Source: Gammaproteobacteria bacterium (GTDB lineage Bacteria; Pseudomonadota; Gammaproteobacteria; Pseudomonadales; Pseudohongiellaceae). Taken from it: a stretch of 64,000 nt of DNA. Position 1 is the first letter of the stretch; each line of letters begins with the position of its first letter. The stretch covers positions 1-64,000 of the forward strand of contig RFVC01000008.1 in assembly GCA_009922595.1 (NCBI GenBank), given 5' to 3'. Both the position numbers and the translations under genes were made by a program. Under the pieces are notes generated by a model. It made no database searches. It was not told the DNA's origin and saw only the letters and a list, made by a program, of their open reading frames with translations. Shown here piece after piece: positions 1 to 8,344 of the stretch.

Positions 1-207
1 CGATGGCAGTCCCTGATACAGCAGCATCAACTTGATGCCGTGGTCTGTGCAGCCTCTGCATTGAAGAGAGGCATCCTAGACAAGACAGAAGCTGAGCGTT
101 ACGAGAAACCCGGCGCAACCCTTCGGGATGGATTTACCATCAGCGGTCTTGGTCAGTTTATCGATGCAGCACAGCAATCAGACCGAGTGATAAATTTTGT
201 AAATTAA
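1..207 (+). CDS. tusD: Sulfurtransferase TusD, C-terminal part (5' end outside window)
   Basis: This is the last 68 codons of TusD (DsrE family), read in the frame that begins at base 1 and ends at TAA 205-207. TusD is the sulfur-accepting subunit of the cytoplasmic TusBCD complex, which passes persulfide sulfur from TusA to TusE for 2-thiouridine formation in tRNA. The fragment keeps the region around the family's active cysteine (AVVCAA, fragment residues 13-18) and the typical ending with a GLGQF segment. The identity is supported by the order tusD-tusC-tusB-tusE that follows, with tusC starting four bases downstream. The start codon and the N-terminal half are not visible. Confidence 0.88.
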   Translation, partial: RWQSLIQQHQLDAVVCAASALKRGILDKTEAERYEKPGATLRDGFTISGLGQFIDAAQQSDRVINFVN

Positions 208-211
208 TGTC

Positions 212-574
212 ATGGGCAGCCAGCACTACCTGATTATAAGCACTGCGGCACCCTATTCAGGGGTGAAGCCGCGTGCAGCACTGGATATGGCCCTGACAGC
301 TGCTGCGTTCGAACAAGAGGTGACCATTGTATTCAGGGACGAAGCGGTCAGGCAGTTACTGAACGGCCAGGTAACGGACAACAGCGGATTGAAAAACATT
401 GGCAAAATGATTTCCGGCCTGAAGATGTACGATGTGAAGCGAATATGTATACACACACCTTCACTTTCGTTGGAGAGTATTAATAACGAGCATTTACTGG
501 ATGGAATAGATACTCTCAGCGATGCTGATTTAAAAACCCTAGTCGCCAGTGCCGACCAGGTAATGGTGTACTGA
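212..574 (+). CDS. tusC: Sulfurtransferase complex subunit TusC (DsrF family)
   Basis: This 120-residue cytoplasmic protein has the usual TusC length (about 119). It carries the N-terminal beta strand followed by the GVKPRAALDMAL helix that typifies the DsrE/F fold. TusC is the structural partner of TusD and TusB in the heterohexameric sulfur relay that feeds MnmA for 2-thiouridylation of tRNA Lys, Glu and Gln. It starts four bases after tusD, and its TGA overlaps the ATG of tusB, so the genes should be translationally coupled. The assignment depends on gene order as much as on sequence, because DsrE/F proteins are short and divergent. Confidence 0.9.
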   Translation: MGSQHYLIISTAAPYSGVKPRAALDMALTAAAFEQEVTIVFRDEAVRQLLNGQVTDNSGLKNIGKMISGLKMYDVKRICIHTPSLSLESINNEHLLDGIDTLSDADLKTLVASADQVMVY

Positions 575-852
575 TGAATCTGCATACACTGAATAAAACT
601 GGCCAGGCTATGCAAGCCTGTTTTAACGCGATTGCTGAGACCGATGCACTTATCTTGCTGGAAGACGGTGTCTACGCGCTGGGAGAATATATAGAGTCCG
701 CTCTCCCAGAATCAGTGAAATGCTATGCAATAGCAGATGATATTTCATCCAGGGCCGTTCGTAATGCTAGTGGTTCCCATGTTGTCCCCATAAACTGGCA
801 AGATTTTGTTTCGTTAAGTGCAAAGTACGACAAGGTGATTAGCTGGGGCTAA
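574..852 (+). CDS. tusB: Sulfurtransferase complex subunit TusB (DsrH family)
   Basis: The 92-residue protein is about the length of other TusB/DsrH proteins. It has the characteristic N-terminal LHTLNK segment, then ALILLEDGVYAL, where the family carries L-L-x-D-G-V. TusB is the third subunit of the TusBCD complex. The ATG overlaps the stop of tusC (TGATG), and tusE begins one base after the TAA. The gene looks intact. Nothing suggests a dissimilatory sulfur-oxidation role, since no dsrAB or other dsr genes are nearby. Confidence 0.88.
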   Translation: MNLHTLNKTGQAMQACFNAIAETDALILLEDGVYALGEYIESALPESVKCYAIADDISSRAVRNASGSHVVPINWQDFVSLSAKYDKVISWG

Positions 853-853
853 C

Positions 854-1192
854 ATGTCTAAAGCACTTGTAGTGGACGACCAACAAATTACCTTGGATAA
901 AGAAGGCTATCTTGAAAATCTGGATGACTGGTCTGAAGACGTGGCAAAAATATTGGCGGCCAGGGAAAATATTTCCCTTTCAGAAGCTCACTGGGAGGTC
1001 ATCAATCTGCTCCGTCACTTTTACGCGAAGCATGGTCTTTCTCCAATGATGCGCATTCTTGTTAAGCAAATGAAACAGGAATATGGAACAGAGAAAGGAA
1101 GCAGTATTTATCTCATGACCCTGTTTCCGGAGTACCCTGCCCTAATTGCCAGTAAAATTGCCGGACTGCCACGACCCACTAACTGCCCTTGA
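854..1192 (+). CDS. tusE: Sulfur relay protein TusE (DsrC family)
   Basis: This 112-residue TusE/DsrC protein accepts sulfur from TusBCD and acts with the MnmA-tRNA complex. The key residue is the penultimate Cys111 on the flexible C-terminal arm (GLPRPTNCP). The second cysteine that dissimilatory DsrC carries about ten residues earlier is absent; the stretch there reads YPALIASKIAG. This supports the tRNA-thiolation TusE class rather than a sulfite-reductase partner. The gene is the last of the tus cluster, one base after tusB, and its TGA overlaps a possible TTG start for pabB. Confidence 0.92.
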   Translation: MSKALVVDDQQITLDKEGYLENLDDWSEDVAKILAARENISLSEAHWEVINLLRHFYAKHGLSPMMRILVKQMKQEYGTEKGSSIYLMTLFPEYPALIASKIAGLPRPTNCP

Positions 1193-1212
1193 TCAGTCAA
1201 AAAACTAAAACA

Positions 1213-2589
1213 ATGGATTCTAAGATTGCCGTGGAGTCCTTGCCGTACAGCAGCACACCTTACCCGTTATTCAAAAAAATACGGCATCTACCCCTGCCTG
1301 TGTTACTGGCCAGCGGGGATGACAGAAACAGAAAGGACGCGCGCTTCGAGTACATCACCGCAGCACCAGACAAAGTGGTGAAATCCACTGGGACCGAAAT
1401 AAGTATTGAAACGCACACTGAAAAGTCAGTTTTTTCAGGAAGCCCTTTCGATGTCCTGGCTCAGGAATTTCCACTAGATGCCAATTCTACATTTGATCAA
1501 GACCTCCCTTTTTCCGGAGGAGCTATAGGCTACTTTGGTTACGAAATGTTGCATCCCTGGTTTGAAATATCCCCAGGACATGAAAAGGACATTGCTTTAC
1601 CCGATATGCTGATCGGGATTTATTCGTGGGTGCTGGTTATAGATCATGTCTTAAAGAAATGCAGCCTGGTATTTCGAGACAACTGTCGAAAAGAGCTTCG
1701 CGATGAAGTGACCAAGGCGTTGACGCAAACTAATGATATTAGCAGCGGAACCTTCAATCTGGCAGGCAGCTTTATTTCCAACTTCACACGAGAGGCATAC
1801 CAGGATGCTTACCAGAAAGTTATCGATTACATTCTTGCAGGTGACTGTTACCAGGTTAACCTAACTCATCGTTTTGTAGCTGATTGCAACGGCGATCCAT
1901 ATACAGCTTTTACACGTCTGCAGACAATTGCCAAAGCACCCTTTGCAGCCTTCATGGAGGATGGTGACCAGGCTGTGCTGTCCTTTTCACCGGAACGTTT
2001 TATCCAGGTTCAAAACCGAAAGGTCATGACGCAGCCGATTAAAGGTACGCGGCCGCGTAATCCAAACCCGAATCAGGATAAAAAAAATAAAATAGATCTG
2101 GAAAGCAGCACCAAGGATAAAGCTGAGAATCTGATGATCGTGGATCTGCTGCGCAATGATCTTGGACGCGTATGTGACACCGGCAGTATCTCCGTACCCA
2201 ATCTTTTCGAAACGCAAAGCTTTACCAATGTGCATCATTTGGTCAGCACTATCACTGGTGAACTTGAAAAACGGGAGGATGTGTTTGCACTTATCAAGGC
2301 GGGTTTTCCTGGTGGTTCAATCACAGGCACTCCAAAAATCCGGTCCATGGAAATCATAAACGAGCTTGAAAACGTTATGCGCTCTGTTTATTGCGGCGCT
2401 TTTGCTTGGATTGACTTTAACGGCAATATGGACAGCAATATCTGTATCCGAACACTCGTCAAGGACAAGGATAAAATCTATTGCTGGGGAGGTGGCGGCG
2501 TGGTGGCTGACAGCGTTTGCGAGCAGGAATACCAGGAATCATTGGACAAAATTAATCTGTTCATGGACGCGCTCAAATCAGGCGTATAA
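1213..2589 (+). CDS. pabB: Aminodeoxychorismate synthase component I (PabB)
   Basis: PabB aminates chorismate to 4-amino-4-deoxychorismate in folate synthesis, using ammonia from the glutaminase PabA, which is not in this window. The chorismate-binding domain fills the C-terminal two thirds. It has the PIKGT motif at about residues 275-279, whose lysine separates PabB from anthranilate synthase TrpE, followed by a DLLRNDLGRV segment and GGSITGTPK. At 458 residues from ATG 1213 it matches the family length. A TTG at 1189, overlapping the tusE stop, would add eight residues; neither start has a clear ribosome-binding site. The gene probably shares a transcript with tus upstream and the Nudix gene 16 bases downstream. 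Confidence 0.92.
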   Translation: MDSKIAVESLPYSSTPYPLFKKIRHLPLPVLLASGDDRNRKDARFEYITAAPDKVVKSTGTEISIETHTEKSVFSGSPFDVLAQEFPLDANSTFDQDLPFSGGAIGYFGYEMLHPWFEISPGHEKDIALPDMLIGIYSWVLVIDHVLKKCSLVFRDNCRKELRDEVTKALTQTNDISSGTFNLAGSFISNFTREAYQDAYQKVIDYILAGDCYQVNLTHRFVADCNGDPYTAFTRLQTIAKAPFAAFMEDGDQAVLSFSPERFIQVQNRKVMTQPIKGTRPRNPNPNQDKKNKIDLESSTKDKAENLMIVDLLRNDLGRVCDTGSISVPNLFETQSFTNVHHLVSTITGELEKREDVFALIKAGFPGGSITGTPKIRSMEIINELENVMRSVYCGAFAWIDFNGNMDSNICIRTLVKDKDKIYCWGGGGVVADSVCEQEYQESLDKINLFMDALKSGV

Positions 2590-2605
2590 CCCCCGGCTTC
2601 TTGCC

Positions 2606-3181
2606 ATGGCTGACTTCACCCTAGAAATCGTTCGTAACATTGGCCGCTCGCTGAATACCGATCATAACCTTGAGACCTTCAGGACCGATCATAAACTGGC
2701 CGCCGTTCTGATTCTTGTCTACCAGGGACGCAGTGAGCCCGAAATCATACTTACCCGTCGCAGCGCTTCCCTGCCAAACCATGCTGGCCAAATCAGCTTT
2801 CCCGGCGGCAATGTCAGTACTAAAGATCAAAGCCCTGTGGAAACAGCATTAAGGGAAGCTGAGGAAGAGATTGCTCTTACAACAGAGTCCGTTGAAATTC
2901 TTGGCATTCTCGACACCACCGTCGTTCCTTCAGGCTTTGCAGTGGCACCAGTGCTCGCCATTGTTGATGAGCTTCCCCCACTTCAGCCTAATCCCGGAGA
3001 GGTCGATGAGATTTTTTCGCTACCGCTCTCCCTGGCCTGTGATTTAACCCGTTATCGAACTGATTTTCTGGTTAGAGATGGAAGAAAACGGGAGTTCTAT
3101 GTTCTGGATTACGAGCATTACTATATCTGGGGTGCCACTGCAAAGATGCTGAGAACGCTAGGGCAGATTTTCAAAAATTGA
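2606..3181 (+). CDS. CoA-type Nudix hydrolase (CoA diphosphatase family)
   Basis: This 191-residue Nudix hydrolase is probably a coenzyme A pyrophosphatase cleaving CoA or its derivatives to 4'-phosphopantetheine and adenosine 3',5'-bisphosphate. The CoA-specific signature lies ahead of the Nudix box: ILTRRSASLPNHAGQ (residues 48-62) followed by FPGG. The Nudix box runs from Gly68 to Leu91 with Arg83, Glu84, Glu87 and Glu88 in place. The usual glycine after the EE pair is Ala90 (EEIAL instead of EEIGL). I chose ATG 2606, 16 bases after pabB; the open frame extends further upstream inside pabB but that part is not Nudix-like. It converges on thrH with an 11-base gap. Confidence 0.87.
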   Translation: MADFTLEIVRNIGRSLNTDHNLETFRTDHKLAAVLILVYQGRSEPEIILTRRSASLPNHAGQISFPGGNVSTKDQSPVETALREAEEEIALTTESVEILGILDTTVVPSGFAVAPVLAIVDELPPLQPNPGEVDEIFSLPLSLACDLTRYRTDFLVRDGRKREFYVLDYEHYYIWGATAKMLRTLGQIFKN

Positions 3182-3192
3182 TGCTCAGAAGT

Positions 3193-3810
3193 TTATAACG
3201 CCAGAGTGCGGTTACTGGCGCGAACAAATTCCTTCTTCAGTTCTTCATAACTAAATACAGCAGGAAACTGCGGAAATTCCTCGATCACATTCTCAGGCGC
3301 CATGAAGAGAATGCCTTCATCCGCCTCGGCAAGCATAGTGGTATCGTTGTAGGAATCTCCTGCCGCAATGACCCGGTACTGCAGGCTGTGAAAGGCCTTG
3401 ACCGATTGTCTCTTAGGATCTTTCTGGCGCAGCTTGTAATCCAGCACCTTGCCATCCGCACCTATTTCGAGGCGGTGACATAGCAAGGTGGGAAAGCCAA
3501 GCTGGCGCATGAGTGGCTGGGAGAATTCATAGAACGTGTCGGAGAGAATCACCACCTGGAAGCGCTCTTTCAGCCAGTTGATGAACTCGACTGCCCCCTC
3601 AAGTGGTGAAAGCGTTGCGATTACTTCCTGGATTTCGTTGTAGCCAAGATCATGCTCCTCAAGGATTCGCAGCCGCTGCTGCATCAACTGGTCGTAGTCA
3701 GGAATGTCCCGTGTGGTAGCCCTGAGCGTGTCGATGCCGGTTTTTTCAGCAAAATTGATCCAGATTTCAGGAATAAGGACCCCTTCCAGGTCCAGGCAGG
3801 CTATTTCCAA
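3193..3810 (-). CDS. thrH: Phosphoserine phosphatase / homoserine phosphotransferase ThrH
   Basis: ThrH is a HAD-superfamily enzyme that hydrolyses phosphoserine and can transfer its phosphate to homoserine, linking serine and threonine metabolism. The 205-residue length is typical. HAD motif I is DLEGV (Asp7 nucleophile, Glu9), motif II SDTF (Ser90-Asp91), and motif IV GDSYND (Asp152, Asp156). The start is TTG at 3810; a strong AAGGAG lies six bases upstream of it, and the N-terminus MEIACLDLEG matches other ThrH proteins, so this start is well supported. It is transcribed divergently from cysH across a roughly 320-base gap. Confidence 0.93.
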   Translation of the reverse strand: MEIACLDLEGVLIPEIWINFAEKTGIDTLRATTRDIPDYDQLMQQRLRILEEHDLGYNEIQEVIATLSPLEGAVEFINWLKERFQVVILSDTFYEFSQPLMRQLGFPTLLCHRLEIGADGKVLDYKLRQKDPKRQSVKAFHSLQYRVIAAGDSYNDTTMLAEADEGILFMAPENVIEEFPQFPAVFSYEELKKEFVRASNRTLAL

Positions 3811-4129
3811 GGAAAGCTCCTTAATACATTACAGCAAGGGCGAAAAAATACTGGACCATTCTCCATGTTTCAAAAATATGATGCAATGCCTGGATCCCTT
3901 ATCTCACCAGATATAGGGGCTCTGTCAAAAATAAACACAATATTTAGCGTTTTTATTTGCCTAGAGCTTCATAAGTCATTAATATTTATAGCTATTTCAC
4001 ATGGAACATAGCTTAAGAACGAGTCAAGGTTTGCCAGCTAAGTGTTTGTAAAATAGCAATTTCATGTAGACGGCCAGCAATGTACAATGCGCCAACTCTT
4101 AATTGCACCAGGCCCGGATTTCAGCAGAA
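3811..4129. other. Divergent intergenic region between thrH and cysH
   Basis: This 319-base gap has no credible gene. It holds the promoters of thrH (leftward) and cysH (rightward). The AT-rich part at about 3935-4000 contains the two elements annotated separately, TATTTGCCTAGA at 3954-3965 and TATAGCTA at 3987-3994. The open frames that cross the gap are the antisense of thrH running on and have no start signal or family resemblance. Confidence 0.6.
3954..3994. promoter_or_regulatory. Candidate regulatory segment upstream of cysH
   Basis: Two short words here recur in other regulatory gaps of this window. TATAGCTA (3987-3994, inside ATATTTATAGCTATTT) appears twice more between cysB and tauE, and TATTTGCCTAGA (3954-3965) recurs in the nuoA upstream region. 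TATAGCTA lies about 135 bases before the cysH start, a plausible place for an activator site. CysB, a LysR-type activator of cys genes, is the obvious candidate protein. This is an inference from repeated words, not a match to a measured site. Confidence 0.35.
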
Positions 4130-4882
4130 ATGGCACTTTCCAAAGAGCAGGTTCAGGATAAAGCCCAGGCTTTAGCTGAAAGTGAACCTAAAGAGATCAT
4201 TAAATTTGCGCTACAAGAGATTGATAATATTGCAATTTCTTTCAGCGGCGCAGAGGATGTCGTGCTTATAGAACTCGGCTCCAAGGTGGCCAGGAAACTC
4301 GGCAAACCCCTCCAGGTTTTTACCCTCGATACCGGCCGCCTGCATCCTGAAACCTACCAGTTTATTGACAAAGTCCGGACGCATTACGGCATTGAAATCG
4401 AGATTCTCTCTCCAGACCGGGACAAGCTGGAAGCCTTCGTGAAGGAAAAAGGCCTGTTCAGCTTTTACGAAACCGATCACCTCGAATGCTGCGGTATACG
4501 CAAAATAGAGCCGCTCAAGAGGAAACTGGCCGGTATTGATGCCTGGATTACAGGCCAGCGCAAGGACCAGAGCCCGAGTACTCGAGACGCGGTACCTGTG
4601 GTGGAAATGGACCCTACTTTCAGCAGCGCTGATAACCCCCTTGTAAAATTTAACCCACTGGCCAACTGGAGCTCAAAGCAGGTCTGGGACTATATCCGTA
4701 TGTTCGATGTCCCCTACAACGAACTGCATGACCAGGGCTACGTCAGTATTGGCTGTGAACCCTGCACGCGGCCTGTAGGCCCCGGGCAGCATGAACGTGA
4801 GGGCCGCTGGTGGTGGGAAGAAGCTACCGCCAAGGAATGCGGTCTGCACCAGGGCAATGTGATAGCCTCTGACACCAAATAA
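4130..4882 (+). CDS. cysH: Assimilatory adenylyl-sulfate / PAPS reductase CysH with Fe-S cluster motif
   Basis: CysH reduces activated sulfate to sulfite in the cytoplasm, using thioredoxin. The 250-residue protein has the nucleotide-binding SGAED loop (39-43), LDTGRLHPE (67-75), a Cys-Cys pair (120-121) and CxxC (209-212), and the catalytic C-terminal ECGLH (Cys237). The CC...CxxC set binds a [4Fe-4S] cluster in the Pseudomonas/plant-type enzymes that prefer APS; E. coli PAPS reductase lacks it. APS is therefore the likelier substrate, which would spare the APS kinase step. ATG 4130 gives an N-terminus of normal length; a TTG at 4103 would add nine residues. It converges on cysB with a nine-base gap. 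Confidence 0.93.
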   Translation: MALSKEQVQDKAQALAESEPKEIIKFALQEIDNIAISFSGAEDVVLIELGSKVARKLGKPLQVFTLDTGRLHPETYQFIDKVRTHYGIEIEILSPDRDKLEAFVKEKGLFSFYETDHLECCGIRKIEPLKRKLAGIDAWITGQRKDQSPSTRDAVPVVEMDPTFSSADNPLVKFNPLANWSSKQVWDYIRMFDVPYNELHDQGYVSIGCEPCTRPVGPGQHEREGRWWWEEATAKECGLHQGNVIASDTK

Positions 4883-4891
4883 GCGAAACGG

Positions 4892-5863
4892 TTACTTGAA
4901 GGGAATCTCGAGGTCGCTGAACAAAGTGTCATTTCCAGGCTGACCGTGGCTGGCAATAGCCGCATCAACCCTGTCCCTGTCCAGGTGAGGGGCAAACATC
5001 TCGATAAAGTCGTACATGTACTTGCGCATGTAGGTTTTGCGCCGGAAACCAATACTCGTTGTACTGAAATCAAACAGATGGCTGGCATCAATGGCCACCA
5101 GGTCCTCATCGTCATCCTCCACAGCCATACTGGCCAGGATGCCTATCCCAAGTCCCAGCCTAACATAGGTTTTAATGACATCGGCATCCGCAGCCGTGAA
5201 CACCACCCTGGGCTCCAGGAAGGCCTTTTGGAAGGCTTCATCCAGCTTTGACCGCCCTGTGAAGCCATAAACATAGGTGACAATTGGCCACTGTGAGACC
5301 TCTTCTAGGGTTAAACGGCTCGACTGGCACAGTGGATGATCCCTGGGGACCAGTAATGTTCTGTTCCAATGAAAACAGGGCATCATTACCAGGTCTGAAA
5401 AGAGCTCCAGGGCCTCTGTTGCAATTGCAAAATCAGCAGTTCCATCGGCGGCCAGCTGGGAGATTTGCATTGGCGTGCCCTGGTGCATGTGAAGGCTAAC
5501 CTCGGGATAACGGTCGATAAAGGTTTTGATAACTGCTGGCAGGATATATCGGGACTGAGTATGGGTTGTGGCGATACCCAGGTTACCTAGCTTTTCATCG
5601 GTGAATTCCTCGGCAATGGCTTGGATTCCCTCTACTCTGTGCAAGATATCAGCCGCTGCAGCGACTATTTTCTCACCTGCCGGGGTCAGACTGCTAAGAT
5701 GTTTGCCGTTACGGATAAAAATATCGGTGCCAAGTTCCTTTTCTAGATTACGGATCTGCTTGCTGATTCCTGGCTGTGACGTAAAAAGATGCTGTGCCGC
5801 CTGACTGATATTGAACTGGTGGTTGGTGACTTCCCAGATATACTTCAACTGCTGTAGCTTCAT
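4892..5863 (-). CDS. cysB: LysR-type transcriptional regulator CysB
   Basis: CysB is the master activator of cysteine and sulfur assimilation genes, responding to O-acetylserine or N-acetylserine and to sulfate-derived anions. The 323 residues comprise an N-terminal winged helix-turn-helix (about 1-60, with NISQAAQHLFTSQPGISKQI as the recognition region) and a periplasmic-binding-protein-like effector domain (about 90-300). The opening MKLQQLKYIWEV is the CysB hallmark. Its neighbours are cysH (convergent) and a TauE/SafE exporter (divergent), which fit a sulfur regulon. Two TATAGCTA words in the divergent promoter may serve autoregulation. Confidence 0.94.
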   Translation of the reverse strand: MKLQQLKYIWEVTNHQFNISQAAQHLFTSQPGISKQIRNLEKELGTDIFIRNGKHLSSLTPAGEKIVAAAADILHRVEGIQAIAEEFTDEKLGNLGIATTHTQSRYILPAVIKTFIDRYPEVSLHMHQGTPMQISQLAADGTADFAIATEALELFSDLVMMPCFHWNRTLLVPRDHPLCQSSRLTLEEVSQWPIVTYVYGFTGRSKLDEAFQKAFLEPRVVFTAADADVIKTYVRLGLGIGILASMAVEDDDEDLVAIDASHLFDFSTTSIGFRRKTYMRKYMYDFIEMFAPHLDRDRVDAAIASHGQPGNDTLFSDLEIPFK

Positions 5864-5880
5864 CGGGTAACCCTACCTGT

Positions 5881-5909
5881 TATAGCTAATATTTATAAAA
5901 ATATAGCTA
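5881..5909. promoter_or_regulatory. Candidate CysB-type operator: two TATAGCTA words 21 bp apart
   Basis: The 116-base gap between divergent cysB and tauE is strongly AT-rich. It carries TATAGCTA at 5881-5888 and again at 5902-5909, a spacing of 21 bases or two helical turns, with an ATATTTATAAAAATAT stretch between and over them. The same eight bases occur upstream of cysH. Two in-phase copies beside a LysR-type regulator gene suit the usual LysR arrangement of a recognition site and an activation site. No footprint is known to me for this exact word. Confidence 0.4.
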
Positions 5910-5979
5910 AATATTATTATGAGGAATATCAAAATTCCACTACAGTGTGCCTGTTTGAATTTAGGGAGGCCCTGCTCCC

Positions 5980-6798
5980 ATGTTTGATCTTTTGATCCTG
6001 ATGTTTTCTGGCGCCCTGGTTGGCTTTGCCATAGGCCTGACCGGTGTTGGTGGTGGTTCGCTGATGACGCCAATACTGCTGCTGATGGGCTATTCTGCAC
6101 CTGTCGCTATTGGCACAGACCTGCTTTATGCCGCCATTACCAAGAGCAGCGGCGTAATTTTTCACCACAAGAAACAAAACGTGGACTGGAAGGTGATGGC
6201 CTTGCTGGCAGCTGGCAGCATCCCCGTTTCAGTGCTTTTAAGTATCCTGGTGATGAGACATGGCCTCGCTAAAAACGAGCAGTACGAATCTATTCTGACC
6301 ACGTTCCTGGGCGTTATGCTGGCCCTCACGGCGTTGGTGATCGCTTTGCAAAAGCATATACAAAAGCGGCTTTCACCCGGAACCCATCCCCCTGTACATC
6401 ACGGTTTAGAGCCGCCTTTTTACGGCTACCCTCAGAAACACACTGCAATAATGACCCTGCTTCTTGGCCTTGTACTGGGATTCTGCGTCACCATGGCATC
6501 CGTTGGGGCCGGCGCCATTGGTGCTGCCATTCTCTTCCTCCTCTATCCGCACTGGAAAGCCACCATCGTAGTAGGCACAGGGATTGCGCATGCCGTGCCT
6601 TTAACCCTCGTTGCCGGACTGGGTTATCTCGCTAATGGCCTCGTTGATTTGCCTTTGCTTGGCAGTCTTATGATGGGTTCCATCCCGGGAATCTATCTGG
6701 GCACCCATGTGGGGTCTCTTTTCCCGGATAAGGTGATGCGCGCAATTCTGGTAGCCGCGCTGCTCGGACTGGGAATCTATTTTTCAGTAATTCACTGA
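5980..6798 (+). CDS. TauE/SafE (TSUP) family sulfite/sulfoacetate-type exporter
   Basis: This 272-residue inner-membrane protein of the TSUP family has two homologous halves, each opening with a glycine-rich helix: GFAIGLTGVGGGSLMTP (16-32) and later TMASVGAGAIGAAI. About eight membrane segments are visible, with a hydrophilic loop at about 125-150 between the halves. TSUP proteins move sulfite, sulfoacetate or other small organic anions. Sitting divergent to cysB and near cysH, export of excess sulfite or a related sulfur anion is the likely job, but the substrate cannot be read from sequence. A GGAGG lies ten bases before the ATG. It converges on a 5'-nucleotidase gene with a three-base gap. 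Confidence 0.85.
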   Translation: MFDLLILMFSGALVGFAIGLTGVGGGSLMTPILLLMGYSAPVAIGTDLLYAAITKSSGVIFHHKKQNVDWKVMALLAAGSIPVSVLLSILVMRHGLAKNEQYESILTTFLGVMLALTALVIALQKHIQKRLSPGTHPPVHHGLEPPFYGYPQKHTAIMTLLLGLVLGFCVTMASVGAGAIGAAILFLLYPHWKATIVVGTGIAHAVPLTLVAGLGYLANGLVDLPLLGSLMMGSIPGIYLGTHVGSLFPDKVMRAILVAALLGLGIYFSVIH

Positions 6799-6801
6799 AG
6801 A

Positions 6802-7731
6802 TCAGGAATTTTCAGCCTTGAGGTTCGCAATGCCGTGTGGGACATGCCCTGTGGCCACATGCTCACGCGCCGATTCACAGTGGCCCTGCTGGTCATCAAA
6901 GAATACATCGGCATCGTAGGCTCGCAGAAACTCGCCCTTGTCCTCTCCGCCGAGGAAAAGTGATTCATCAATATGAATGTCCCATTCGCGCAGGGTTCTG
7001 ACCACTCGCTCATGAGCCGGCGCGGCGCGGGCTGTTACCAGGCATGTGCGAATGGGCGAGTCTTCATCGCTAAATTCATGTTGGAGCATTTGCAAAGCCG
7101 CCAGGAAGGCCTTGAATGGGCCGCCTGTCAGGGGACGCTTGGCCGCCTTGACCTCACTCTGAGTAAAGGCTTCCAGGCCCTGGGTTTTATAGATTTTTTC
7201 AGCCTCGTCTGAAAAAAGTACAGCATCGCCATCAAAGGCAAAACGTAGCTTCACGTCATCCATGTTGGCCTGTCGGGAGTTAAGGATGGTGGCCGCCGCT
7301 ACCCCATTCTCGAGCGCCATTCTGACATCACTGCCATCTGTGGATAAAAACAGGTGCGAATTAAAGGCTGAAATATAACGGTATGGACTGGAGCCGCCGC
7401 AAAAAGCCGCCTTCTGTATATCTAGTTGATGCTGTTCTATGGAATTGAAGATCCTGAGACCGGTATCGGCGGAATTACGCGAGAGCAGGATCACTTCCAC
7501 GCATTTCTTACCTATCAGGGAATTCAGGTTAAGCAGCTTCTTTACCAGGTGAAAGGCATCGCCAGGTTCAAGTACCTCGTCCTCGTGTTCAATCTGGTAA
7601 TGGCGGTAAGCATCAACACCCTGCTCGATATAAATACGGTGACTATCATCCAGGTTGAACAGCGCCCTGGAAGAGATAGCAACGACGAGTTTGCCTGGAA
7701 AAGCTTTAGCCACAACTGACCCCGGTTCCAC
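6802..7731 (-). CDS. 5'-nucleotidase, cytosolic type 1 (cN-I) family
   Basis: The 309-residue cytoplasmic protein belongs to the 5'-nucleotidase family related to animal cytosolic 5'-nucleotidase 1, which releases phosphate from AMP and other nucleoside monophosphates. It shows a HAD-like [13 protein letters not shown] segment in the middle and a C-terminal [12 protein letters not shown] acidic motif, with a [15 protein letters not shown] strand-helix between. The start is GTG at 7731, so the gene overlaps the 3' end of msrA by 26 bases; a second GTG at 7713 would reduce the overlap to eight bases and remove six residues. The tight overlap implies co-transcription with msrA. Confidence 0.82.
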   Translation of the reverse strand: MEPGSVVAKAFPGKLVVAISSRALFNLDDSHRIYIEQGVDAYRHYQIEHEDEVLEPGDAFHLVKKLLNLNSLIGKKCVEVILLSRNSADTGLRIFNSIEQHQLDIQKAAFCGGSSPYRYISAFNSHLFLSTDGSDVRMALENGVAAATILNSRQANMDDVKLRFAFDGDAVLFSDEAEKIYKTQGLEAFTQSEVKAAKRPLTGGPFKAFLAALQMLQHEFSDEDSPIRTCLVTARAAPAHERVVRTLREWDIHIDESLFLGGEDKGEFLRAYDADVFFDDQQGHCESAREHVATGHVPHGIANLKAENS

Positions 7732-8344
7732 CTAATCCGCAATAACCCGCAGGATTCTTGGCGAGGTACTGCTGGTGATACTCTTCAGCGTAATAGAAGG
7801 TATCCAGAGGCTTAATCTCTGTCGTTATTCTCCCGTAACCGGCAATTTCTAGGGCATCCTGGTACTGCTTTTGACTCTGCATCGCGAGATCAGCCTGTTC
7901 AGCTCCGACCGTGTAAATGCATGACCGGTACTGTGTGCCCCTGTCGTTGCCCTGACGCATGCCCTGGGTCGGATTATGAGACTCCCAGAAACAGGTAAGG
8001 AGTTCTGAAAAAGACGTGGTATCGGGATCAAACACCACAAGAACAACCTCGCTGTGCCCGGTCATTCCGCTGCACACCTCTTCATAGGTTGGATTGGGCG
8101 TAAAGCCGCCGGCATAGCCAACGGCGGTCGAATAAACGCCGGGGATTGACCAGAAACGCCGCTCAGCCCCCCAGAAGCATCCCAGGCCGAATACAGCTTG
8201 ACTGTATTCTTCCGGAAACGGCGGTTTGTTGGGGTGGCCATTAACAAAATGCTGACCAGAGACTGGCATAGCCGTGTCTCTTCCCTTCAGCGCAGCGTTC
8301 GGGCTGACCAGTGTCGTTTTATCCATGAAAATGTCTTTTAACAT
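7706..8344 (-). CDS. msrA: Peptide methionine-S-sulfoxide reductase MsrA
   Basis: MsrA repairs oxidised proteins by reducing methionine-S-sulfoxide with thioredoxin as electron donor. The catalytic motif GCFWGAER places the nucleophilic cysteine at Cys56, the YAGG and GHSEVV motifs follow, and the C-terminal [13 protein letters not shown] supplies the two resolving cysteines. The 212-residue length and the roughly 45-residue N-terminal extension before the core resemble E. coli MsrA. There is no MsrB fusion and no msrB beside it. The ATG at 8344 follows a gene-free region, and the 3' end overlaps the 5'-nucleotidase gene. Confidence 0.95.
   Translation of the reverse strand: MLKDIFMDKTTLVSPNAALKGRDTAMPVSGQHFVNGHPNKPPFPEEYSQAVFGLGCFWGAERRFWSIPGVYSTAVGYAGGFTPNPTYEEVCSGMTGHSEVVLVVFDPDTTSFSELLTCFWESHNPTQGMRQGNDRGTQYRSCIYTVGAEQADLAMQSQKQYQDALEIAGYGRITTEIKPLDTFYYAEEYHQQYLAKNPAGYCGLGGTGVSCG

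Noticed and set aside
854-1192. Possible dissimilatory DsrC role for the DsrC-family gene
   Set aside because: The second C-terminal cysteine is absent and no dsrAB genes are nearby; TusE explains it.
3652-4011. Rightward open frame of 119 codons crossing the thrH-cysH gap
   Set aside because: It is largely antisense to thrH and shows no coding features; thrH is a certain gene.
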